From the NCBI GenBank assembly GCA_026988035.1, contig JALSLY010000052.1, positions 1 to 49,022 on the forward strand: a DNA stretch of 49,022 nt. Direction: 5' to 3'. Under the pieces are notes generated by a model. That model saw only the letters and a program-made list of their open reading frames with translations, was not told the DNA's origin and did not search any database. The DNA is from Thermotogae bacterium. GTDB taxonomy: Bacteria > Thermotogota > Thermotogae > Mesoaciditogales > Mesoaciditogaceae. The position numbers and the translations under genes were made by a program. Below are positions 32,714 through 39,269 of this stretch, one piece after another (position 1 is the stretch's first letter; each line of letters opens with the position of its first letter).

Positions 32714-34114
32714 TCATTCCACACAACAGCTCATCTTGCTTATATCTCTTTTAAAAGATTGAGCTGCGAGTTTTATCCCTTCAGATAGGGTAGGAAAGAT
32801 ATGCAACGTGTCCACAACATCATTAAGCGTCATTTTGTTTTTTACTATCATGACTCCTTCATGAATGAGATCAGCCGCTGATGACGCGAGAATGTGCACA
32901 CCTTTTATCTCTTCTGTTTTTTTATCTACAACTATTTTAATTGCTCCTTTAGCTTCGTTAACAACACGCGCCTTTGGTATTAAACTCATGGGGACTGTAT
33001 TGCAATCGCAAGCTATCCCTTTTGCGTTAGCCTCTTTGTCTGTCAACCCTACTGAAGCCAACTGCGGGTCTGTAAAGATCGTACGAGGAACGACGGTATA
33101 ATCCATTTTGATTTTTTCAGAAGAAAGTGCATTGTTCGCTGCAACCATCCCTTCTCTTGCGGCTACAGTTTCAAGCATTGGCTCACCCGTCACATCTCCA
33201 GCAGCCCATATTCCATCTGAAGCTTTCATTTCGTTGTTAACCATGATCTCTTTCCTTACACCAAGTTTCACATCTGTTTTTTCGAGCGATAGCGAAGAAG
33301 TATTTGCCCTTCTTCCAACTGCTAAAAGTAACTTCTCAGCCCTGATGATTTTTTCTTTGCCATCGAAAATTGCATTTACGACTACATCATTATGAGCTTT
33401 TGAGACCTTAATCACTCTTGCGTTTGTCATTATCTCTATTCCGTCTTCTTTTAGGTATTTTTTTAGCAGCACAGAAAGCTCTGGTTCAGCATTAGGAACA
33501 ATCCTTTTTGTAGCCTCTAAAACATACACTTTGGTTCCAAATCTTGAAAAAATCTGGGAAAATTCCAATCCCAAGGCTCCTCCACCTATGACTATCATAG
33601 ACTCGGGCAATTTTCTTAAATTTAAAGCCTTTGTATTTGTCAAGTAATCAATTTCATCGATCCCTTTTATAGGTAGCACAAGCGTTGAAGAGCCTGTGGC
33701 TATTATGAATTTGGATGCGGAATAAATATTATCGTCTACTTCGATCTCCATTTTGGAGATGAACTTTGCATTTCCCTGAACAAGTTCGACATTTTTCAAA
33801 GCCCCAAGCACCTTTTCGTATTTTTCACTTCTTAATTCATCTATTAGAGCATCTTTCCCTTTCATAATCTTTTCAAAATCAAGAGATGCTTCACTTTTTA
33901 GCCCGTAAAAAGAATTGATCTGGGAGTCGTGCATGATTTTTGAAATATGAAGAAGATACTTTGAAGGCACACACCCAACATTAACACAAGTACCTCCCAG
34001 ACCAACTGTATCATAGTTGACCATCAAAGTTCTTGCGCCAATTTCATCTGCCTTCATTGCAGCAGCAAAGCCTGCCGCGCCTCCGCCTATGACTATCAGA
34101 TCGTATTTTCCCAT
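32714..34114 (-). CDS. merA: MerA-like pyridine nucleotide-disulfide oxidoreductase (putative mercuric reductase)
   Basis: This 466-residue FAD enzyme has the N-terminal Rossmann motif IVIGGGAAGFAAA, the redox disulfide GGTCVNVGCVPSK (C43, C48), an NAD(P) motif IVIGGGALGLEFSQIF, an FAD-binding WAAGDVTG and the dimerisation domain with TLHIFPTLSEGIKLAA. The C-terminus ends MSCCVE: the vicinal Cys pair (C463, C464) is the mercuric reductase hallmark that delivers Hg(II) to the active site of the partner subunit. No N-terminal HMA domain is present. Start ATG 34114 follows GAAGGCGAT; an upstream frame extension is not credible. It lies in a CsoR-linked operon, not with MerR. Confidence 0.85.
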   Translation of the reverse strand: MGKYDLIVIGGGAAGFAAAMKADEIGARTLMVNYDTVGLGGTCVNVGCVPSKYLLHISKIMHDSQINSFYGLKSEASLDFEKIMKGKDALIDELRSEKYEKVLGALKNVELVQGNAKFISKMEIEVDDNIYSASKFIIATGSSTLVLPIKGIDEIDYLTNTKALNLRKLPESMIVIGGGALGLEFSQIFSRFGTKVYVLEATKRIVPNAEPELSVLLKKYLKEDGIEIMTNARVIKVSKAHNDVVVNAIFDGKEKIIRAEKLLLAVGRRANTSSLSLEKTDVKLGVRKEIMVNNEMKASDGIWAAGDVTGEPMLETVAAREGMVAANNALSSEKIKMDYTVVPRTIFTDPQLASVGLTDKEANAKGIACDCNTVPMSLIPKARVVNEAKGAIKIVVDKKTEEIKGVHILASSAADLIHEGVMIVKNKMTLNDVVDTLHIFPTLSEGIKLAAQSFKRDISKMSCCVE

Positions 34115-34131
34115 TTTTATCGCCTTCTTTT

Positions 34132-34752
34132 TCAATCCACTACAACAACGAACTTCCCATACATCCCCTTCGAAGCATGTCCCATTACCTGACAAATGTA
34201 GTAAAAAGTTCCTAACGTGGAGACAGTAAATGTTGTTGATGATTCCGGATATTCACTATTCTTCTCTTCGGGTAATGGCGGTATATAGGAGTTAACAAAT
34301 GCTGGACCATCGAACATCATCGTTCCCATGTAAAAATAAGGTGGGGCTCCAGACGTGATTACAACGCCATGATACATGTCATCATCCATGTTGACAAGCT
34401 GAACGGTTATTTGGGCATCTTTGTGAACTATTATTGTGGGATTAACAAGGCCATATATTCCAAAAGAATACATGGATCCGTTTTCTGGGCTCGCCATTAT
34501 TGGTATCAATACTTTTGAACCATAAAATTCAATCGTATTTTTCGCTTTATCGATCTTAACACCGGTTGACGGGATCAAAGACAATTTCTTGACCTCAGTG
34601 GCGTTAAATGTTGAAACGCCTGAATCATTAGAACCGTATCCAAAACATCCTGCACCTGTTCTGTTACCGAAGGCAAAAATCATAGCTCCTGCTCCCAAAG
34701 CAACGAGAATTACACCTATTATCAAAAGACTCACAAAACCTTTTTTATGCAT
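34132..34752 (-). CDS. Membrane-anchored cupredoxin, sulfocyanin-like
   Basis: This protein of about 206 residues starts with one hydrophobic anchor (GFVSLLIIGVILVALGAGAM) and continues with a blue-copper domain. Type 1 ligands are visible: His in DDDMYHGVVIT, and Cys, His and Met in YYICQVMGHASKGMYG. The C-x4-H-x4-M spacing and the GHASxGMYG loop resemble sulfocyanin/rusticyanin, electron carriers best known from acidophiles. It would act on the outer face of the membrane, either in electron transfer or in copper handling. The start may be ATG 34752 or the in-frame ATG nine bases upstream. Its neighbours are the SHOCT membrane protein and the MerA-like reductase. Confidence 0.82.
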   Translation of the reverse strand: MHKKGFVSLLIIGVILVALGAGAMIFAFGNRTGAGCFGYGSNDSGVSTFNATEVKKLSLIPSTGVKIDKAKNTIEFYGSKVLIPIMASPENGSMYSFGIYGLVNPTIIVHKDAQITVQLVNMDDDMYHGVVITSGAPPYFYMGTMMFDGPAFVNSYIPPLPEEKNSEYPESSTTFTVSTLGTFYYICQVMGHASKGMYGKFVVVVD

Positions 34753-34768
34753 AACGTTCATCTTCTTT

Positions 34769-35044
34769 CTAAAAACCTAAATCTTTTTTCATCTTTTCGT
34801 ACTCTTCTCTGTTTATTTCTCCATTTGCATATCTCTTTTTCAAGATCTCTAAAGATTCTTCACTGCCAACGTACTTTCTATATCGACGCTCACCATACCC
34901 AGGCACATAAAAAATCCATCTTAAAATGTACACTATCCCAACAACAAGGAGAACAAACCCCAAAAAGCCTATTATCATCATTCCAATTCCTCCTAATCCA
35001 AACCATCCTCCACTCCATCCCCAGGGACCACCGTACCACATCAT
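34769..35044 (-). CDS. SHOCT-domain membrane protein, first gene of the metal operon
   Basis: This 91-residue protein opens with a Trp/Gly-rich stretch (MMWYGGPWGWSGGWFG), then a membrane helix (GMMIIGFLGFVLLVVGIVYI), and ends with a SHOCT hairpin (EILKKRYANGEINREEYE). The ATG follows GGAGGCG. It is close in plan to the protein at 5605, and its SHOCT part is nearly the same as in the short peptide at 32507. It is promoter-proximal in the CsoR-linked operon, which suggests a membrane-side role in metal handling. Confidence 0.8.
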   Translation of the reverse strand: MMWYGGPWGWSGGWFGLGGIGMMIIGFLGFVLLVVGIVYILRWIFYVPGYGERRYRKYVGSEESLEILKKRYANGEINREEYEKMKKDLGF

Positions 35045-35076
35045 TTTTTTTCGCCTCCATTCGTTTTTTCATTTCT

Positions 35077-35112
35077 CCCACCCCCTCGGGGTGGGGTATA
35101 TAAAGTATATAC
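35077..35112 (-). promoter_or_regulatory. Two abutting palindromes at the metal-operon promoter (candidate CsoR operator)
   Basis: CCCACCCC (35077-35084) and GGGGTGGG (35088-35095) form an 8-bp perfect dyad; immediately beside it GTATATA (35096-35102) and TATATAC (35106-35112) form a 7-bp dyad. Both have 3-bp centres. C-run/G-run dyads with flanking TA are typical of CsoR sites. The AT palindrome overlaps a likely minus-strand -10 (TATACT) with TTGTTT 16 bp upstream. The first gene starts at 35044. Confidence 0.6.
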
Positions 35113-35270
35113 CTCTTTGCGTTTCAAACAAATTAAGAAAACAAAAAGGTATTTTAAACTCTGCAGAAATCATGGCTCTTCTAAGAAAGACATGGATGAA
35201 TGTCAGTGCTTAAAAAGCGTTCACCCACACTATCCTTAAGAGAGAATTCACAACTATAGTTGGAATCGTT

Positions 35271-35300
35271 TTAACATTCATGCGCATCTTAGGGTATAAT
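35271..35300 (+). promoter_or_regulatory. Candidate panD promoter
   Basis: TTAACA (35271-35276), 18-bp spacer and a perfect TATAAT (35295-35300), giving a leader of about 115 nt before panD. Confidence 0.6.
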
Positions 35301-35387
35301 ATCTATGTATTTATGGAGTTCCAATTAGTTTTGAAAAACTGTAATGAAGGTACTGTTTGTACTACTTATTGGTGATGCAAAGAAGAA

Positions 35388-35420
35388 AGGAGGGGGCTTT
35401 TTTAGAAAAGCCCATAATAT
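35388..35420 (+). promoter_or_regulatory. Shine-Dalgarno separated from panD start by a perfect hairpin
   Basis: AGGAGG (35388-35393) is followed directly by GGGCTTTT-TTAG-AAAAGCCC (35394-35413), an 8-bp perfect stem, then seven bases to the ATG at 35421. Linear spacing is 27 nt; with the hairpin folded it is 7. No other start codon lies at normal distance. Confidence 0.6.
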
Positions 35421-35771
35421 ATGAAAAAATTCTTTTTACATGCAAAAATACATCGTGCAAGAGTCACAGGTAAAAGTTTGGAATATGAAGGTTCCATAAC
35501 TATAGATGGTGCTCTTATGAAAGCAGTTGGAATAGAAGAAGGGGAATTGGTTCAAGTCGTGAATATAGACAATGGAGCACGTTTTGAAACTTATGTTATA
35601 AAGGGCCCAGAAAATTCTGGTGCAATAGAATTAAATGGAGCAGCAGCTCGAATGGGAGAGTTAGGGGATAAGGTTATAATCATGGCTTATGGCATATTTA
35701 ATGAAGGAGAAGAGCACAAGGCAAAAACAGTGGTCTTGGATTCAAAAAACAGAATTAATCGGGTACTTTAA
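35421..35771 (+). CDS. panD: Aspartate 1-decarboxylase precursor
   Basis: This 116-residue pyruvoyl enzyme converts aspartate to beta-alanine for pantothenate and CoA. The self-cleavage site is G24-S25 in EYEGSITID; Ser25 becomes the pyruvoyl group. KIHRARVT near the N-terminus and the GAAARMGELGDKVIIMAYG strand are standard, as is the length. The start is confirmed by the typical N-terminus even though the Shine-Dalgarno sequence is 27 nt away (see the preceding hairpin). Its 3' end overlaps the convergent EamA gene by 17 bases. No other pantothenate genes are nearby. Confidence 0.95.
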   Translation: MKKFFLHAKIHRARVTGKSLEYEGSITIDGALMKAVGIEEGELVQVVNIDNGARFETYVIKGPENSGAIELNGAAARMGELGDKVIIMAYGIFNEGEEHKAKTVVLDSKNRINRVL

Positions 35772-36657
35772 TCTCTTCTACTCGTGCAAATCGCTCGCCG
35801 AGTATAACACCTATCATAACAAGTGTGCCTCCAATGTAAACGCCCATTGAGGGCATGTTTTTAAGTATAAGGGAATCTGCGATTATGGAAACTAATGGGA
35901 TCAGATATATAAAATTACTTGATGTTCTTGAACCAAGGCTCTTAATTGCGTAATTCCACATGACGTAACCGAATCCAGAACAAAGCACTCCTAAGAATAA
36001 CAACCACACGAGAATATCGGGGTGAAGGAAGCGTACAACATTTGGTGATTCTATAAACATTTCCACAGCTGAGAAAGGGATCAAAAAGATTAATCCCCAC
36101 TTTGTTATTTCAAGTGTTGCTAAAAGGTTGTCATATTCTTCGAGCTGATTTATGTAAAGTGTGTACATTCCCCATGAAAAGGCAGCAAGAAGTATGAGCA
36201 AGTCTCCCAGAATGTTCGAACTAAATTCGAATCCATTTGATAAAATAATGATAGCTACACCAACCAAAGACAAAAAAGACATAGCATAGAGTTTCCAGCT
36301 ACTTCTCTTTTTTCTGTAAATATCTGCTATTGCAATTGTGAATATCGGAACCGTGCTTATCAATAAAGAAGCTTGTGACGGAGAAGTAAAATGTACACCA
36401 ATATTTTCGAATATGAAGTACATGGTGATACCCCAGAATCCGGCAATAGCAGAATATTTTCGAGCAGCTTTCGGCAATTTTTCCCCTCTCGATGTGAGTA
36501 GTGTAAACACAAAGAGTGTAAACAGCGAAATGGCAAATCTGACTGCTCCCAACGTTATAGGAGGGATCACCCTCACAACGATCTTAATCGCTATGAAAGA
36601 GATCCCCCAAAAAAATACTGTTATAAATGAAAAGAAAAAACCCAAGTTAGTCTTCAC
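35755..36657 (-). CDS. EamA/DMT family transporter
   Basis: This 300-residue permease has ten predicted helices arranged as two EamA repeats, the first starting FFFSFITVFFWGISFIAIKI and the second at about residue 150 (LLILLAAFSWGMYTLYINQL). Members export metabolites or amino acids; the substrate is not inferable. It begins at GTG inside the last codons of korA (11-base overlap, AGGAG just before), so it belongs to the korDA operon, in the place where korB is usually found. Confidence 0.88.
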   Translation of the reverse strand: MKTNLGFFFSFITVFFWGISFIAIKIVVRVIPPITLGAVRFAISLFTLFVFTLLTSRGEKLPKAARKYSAIAGFWGITMYFIFENIGVHFTSPSQASLLISTVPIFTIAIADIYRKKRSSWKLYAMSFLSLVGVAIIILSNGFEFSSNILGDLLILLAAFSWGMYTLYINQLEEYDNLLATLEITKWGLIFLIPFSAVEMFIESPNVVRFLHPDILVWLLFLGVLCSGFGYVMWNYAIKSLGSRTSSNFIYLIPLVSIIADSLILKNMPSMGVYIGGTLVMIGVILGERFARVEEIKVPD

Positions 36658-37807
36658 TTTCTCCTACCAATTTTGTCAATGCATCTACTATATCGAAAGG
36701 TTGAATCAACGCCCCATCTTCTCTAAGCACTGTTTCCATGGGCACAAGTCCCTTGTTGATCCTGCTCATTTCATGTGAAAATTGCCCCATATTCAGTTCC
36801 GCAACTACGATTCCTGAAATACGAGACAGTATCTTTTTCAACGGTATTGCTGGGAACGGCCATATTGTTATAGGCTTAAACATTCCAACTTTTATTCCAT
36901 TAGTACGCGCCAATTTTACAGCACGATAGGCGCTTCTTGCCGTGATACCATATGCTATAACAACGTACTCTGCGTCTTCCATCATGTAAGTATCGTATAT
37001 CAGTATATTATCTAAATGTAACTTTATCTTGTTGATGAAATGTTTCATGAGTCGTGAAGCAAGATCTGGTGTTCCAACTGGAAATCCGCTTTCGTCATGA
37101 AAAAGGCCAGAAACGTGGAACCTTGATCGTCCCATGGAAACAAGAGGTTGTATGTCATCATACAACTCAGAGTTTTCCAAGAACGGTTGGTAAACAGTTT
37201 CTCTTTTCAAATCTTTTGTTTGTATTCGTTCAACTATGTTAAATTCTTCTGGATCCGGAAGATGAAAACTTTCACGCATGTGCCCAAGCACTTCATCCAT
37301 AAGAAAAATGACAGGCGTTCTATACAATTCCGCAAAATTGAATGCTGTCACTATGTAGCGATAAATCTCTTCTACTGTGGATGGATACAAAGCTATAACG
37401 GCATGGTCACCATGCGTTCCCCATCGAGCTTGCATTATATCTCCTTGAGAAGGCCTAGTTGGAAGACCTGTACTTGGACCACCACGTTGTACATCTACAA
37501 AAACTGTTGGAGTTTCAGTCATAGAAGCATAGCCAAGTGCTTCTTGCATTAAGCTGAATCCCGGTCCGCTTGTTGCAGTCATTGATTTGACTCCTGCTAA
37601 CGATGCACCTATTATTGCTGCAGCGCTGCCGAGTTCATCTTCCATTTGAATAAAAGTTCCTCCCACCTTCGGAAGCTCTCTTGACATAACTTCAGCAATG
37701 TCAGTTGCAGGTGTTATTGGATATCCTGCAAAAAAGCGACACCCTGCAAGAATGGCTCCCATGGCACATGCTTGATCGCCTTGCATTATAACAAATTTTT
37801 TATCCAT
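36647..37807 (-). CDS. korA: 2-oxoacid:ferredoxin oxidoreductase alpha subunit (KorA/VorB type)
   Basis: This 386-residue subunit has the pyrimidine-binding fold of 2-oxoacid:ferredoxin oxidoreductases, with GCRFFAGYPITPATDIAEVM, FIQMEDELGSAAAIIGASLA, TATSGPGFSLMQEALGYA and RGGPSTGLPTRPSQGDI. The C-terminal part (KVGMFKPITIWPFP, AELNMGQFSHEM) is typical of KorA. The enzyme oxidises 2-oxoglutarate (or branched 2-oxoacids) to acyl-CoA and reduces ferredoxin. It overlaps korD by eight bases. The TPP-binding beta and the gamma subunits are not encoded here, so the complex must be completed from elsewhere. Confidence 0.92.
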   Translation of the reverse strand: MDKKFVIMQGDQACAMGAILAGCRFFAGYPITPATDIAEVMSRELPKVGGTFIQMEDELGSAAAIIGASLAGVKSMTATSGPGFSLMQEALGYASMTETPTVFVDVQRGGPSTGLPTRPSQGDIMQARWGTHGDHAVIALYPSTVEEIYRYIVTAFNFAELYRTPVIFLMDEVLGHMRESFHLPDPEEFNIVERIQTKDLKRETVYQPFLENSELYDDIQPLVSMGRSRFHVSGLFHDESGFPVGTPDLASRLMKHFINKIKLHLDNILIYDTYMMEDAEYVVIAYGITARSAYRAVKLARTNGIKVGMFKPITIWPFPAIPLKKILSRISGIVVAELNMGQFSHEMSRINKGLVPMETVLREDGALIQPFDIVDALTKLVGESED

Positions 37808-38018
37808 TTTCAGTCACCGTCTCTCTTTGCATCACCTCTATCGCGAAATCTGGGCAGAGATTAACACATTGCATGCATCCTATGCATTTATCCATGTCTA
37901 CTATTTTTGGAGATTTTAAAGTTCCTTCAACTATTGTATGAGTGGGGCATACCCAGTAACATATAGCACACGATTTACAAACATCGTAATCTATGACCAC
38001 ATCAAAAAGTTTCTTCAC
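37800..38018 (-). CDS. korD: Ferredoxin-type delta subunit of the 2-oxoacid oxidoreductase
   Basis: This protein of about 72 residues is a two-cluster ferredoxin with DVCKSCAICYWVCPT and KCIGCMQCVNLCPDFAIEV, eight cysteines for two [4Fe-4S] clusters. It passes electrons from the TPP site to ferredoxin. I use GTG 38018, about seven bases after GGAGGTG; the ATG at 38042 would place that site inside the gene. It lies between the decarboxylase beta-subunit gene and korA. Confidence 0.88.
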   Translation of the reverse strand: MKKLFDVVIDYDVCKSCAICYWVCPTHTIVEGTLKSPKIVDMDKCIGCMQCVNLCPDFAIEVMQRETVTENG

Positions 38019-38044
38019 CGTCTCAACACCTCCATTGTCCATCT

Positions 38045-39199
38045 CTATTTTAACATTGAAAGAAAGACCCCGGCAACTAAGGCTGAACCTATCACACCAG
38101 CAACATTTGGCCCCATAGCTTGCATCAATATAAAGTTGTGCGGGTCTTCTTTCTGCGCCGTTTGCTGAGCTACGCGAGCGGCATCCGGCACGGCTGAAAC
38201 TCCAGCAGCTCCTATGAGAGGGTTGATTTTATTTTTAAGGAAGAGATTTAAGAATTTAGTAAACAAAATACCTCCTGCAAGTGAACAAGAGAAAGCCAAA
38301 AGCCCAAGTCCAAGAATTTTTAAAGTGGCAGGTGTAAGAAAAGTACTCGCCTTTGTTGTTCCACCAACCGAAAGCATGAGAAGCACATCAACAATATCAA
38401 GCAGGGCATGCCCAGATGTATCGGCAAGCCTTTTAGTGAGAGGAATTTCATTCAGGAGGTTTCCAAGCATCAACATTCCTACCAATGGAAGAGCTTTGGG
38501 AATTAAAATACCTGCTATTAGTGTTGTAGCAACAGGAAATATCATTCTTTCAGTTTTAGAAACCACTCGTGGTTGTTTCATTCTTATTCTTCGTTCTCTC
38601 CTAGTTGTTAACAATCGCTGAATTGGCGGCTCTATAAAAGGTATTAGTGCAATGTAAGTGTAAGCTGCAACAGCGACAGTTCCGAGAATATTTGGAGCAA
38701 GATGTGACGTGACAAATATGGTGGTAGGTCCATCCGCACCGCCAATAATTCCTATTGAAGCGCTTTGAAAAATGTTGAACCCTATTGTCCTTGCAGTGAT
38801 AAAAGCGATCATTATACCTATTTGAGCTGCGCCACCTATGAGAAACAGTATTGGGCTAGCCAAAACAAATGAAAAATCGGTGATAGCTCCTATTCCAAGG
38901 AAAATCAAGGGAGGATATATTCCAGCATACATACCTTGTTGAATGTAATACATGAGACCACCTGGAATCGTCACCCCACTTACTATATGTGGAGCGGCAA
39001 AGAGACCAGATGATATTGCTGGAATGTTTGAGATTATCATTCCAAATGCGAGTGGTATAAGAAGCAAGGGCTCAGCATGGCGCTTGTATGACATATACAT
39101 CATAAACAGCGCGATTCCTATCATAAATAAATTTCCAACACTGAATGTGTAAATGGCACTTGCAGAGAACACTTTTTGAAGCTCGGTCAACAAGTCCAC
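38045..39199 (-). CDS. mmdB: Sodium-translocating decarboxylase beta subunit (OadB/MmdB)
   Basis: This 384-residue polytopic membrane protein couples decarboxylation of carboxybiotin to Na+ export. Conserved segments include YPPLIFLGIGAITDFSFVLA, SIGIIGGADGPTTIF with the essential Asp, ADTSGHALLDIVDVLLMLSV and GVSAVPDAARV. I use GTG 39199 six bases after GAGGGTG, rather than the ATG at 39217 that overlaps this site. The partner subunits (alpha, delta, gamma) are in the operon at 6.7-9.1 kb; here it instead heads the korDA operon. Confidence 0.93.
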   Translation of the reverse strand: MDLLTELQKVFSASAIYTFSVGNLFMIGIALFMMYMSYKRHAEPLLLIPLAFGMIISNIPAISSGLFAAPHIVSGVTIPGGLMYYIQQGMYAGIYPPLIFLGIGAITDFSFVLASPILFLIGGAAQIGIMIAFITARTIGFNIFQSASIGIIGGADGPTTIFVTSHLAPNILGTVAVAAYTYIALIPFIEPPIQRLLTTRRERRIRMKQPRVVSKTERMIFPVATTLIAGILIPKALPLVGMLMLGNLLNEIPLTKRLADTSGHALLDIVDVLLMLSVGGTTKASTFLTPATLKILGLGLLAFSCSLAGGILFTKFLNLFLKNKINPLIGAAGVSAVPDAARVAQQTAQKEDPHNFILMQAMGPNVAGVIGSALVAGVFLSMLK

Positions 39200-39227
39200 C
39201 GTTTCACCCTCTTTCATTCATTGAAAA

Positions 39228-39257
39228 GAGGGGCACACACTACCGTGTGTGCCCCCT
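39228..39257 (-). terminator. Rho-independent terminator after ppdK
   Basis: GGGGCACACAC (39230-39240) and GTGTGTGCCCC (39245-39255) form an 11-bp perfect stem with a 4-nt loop. On the minus strand it is followed by TCTTTT, 14 bp after the ppdK stop. Confidence 0.85.
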
Positions 39258-39269
39258 TGACTTCAAACT

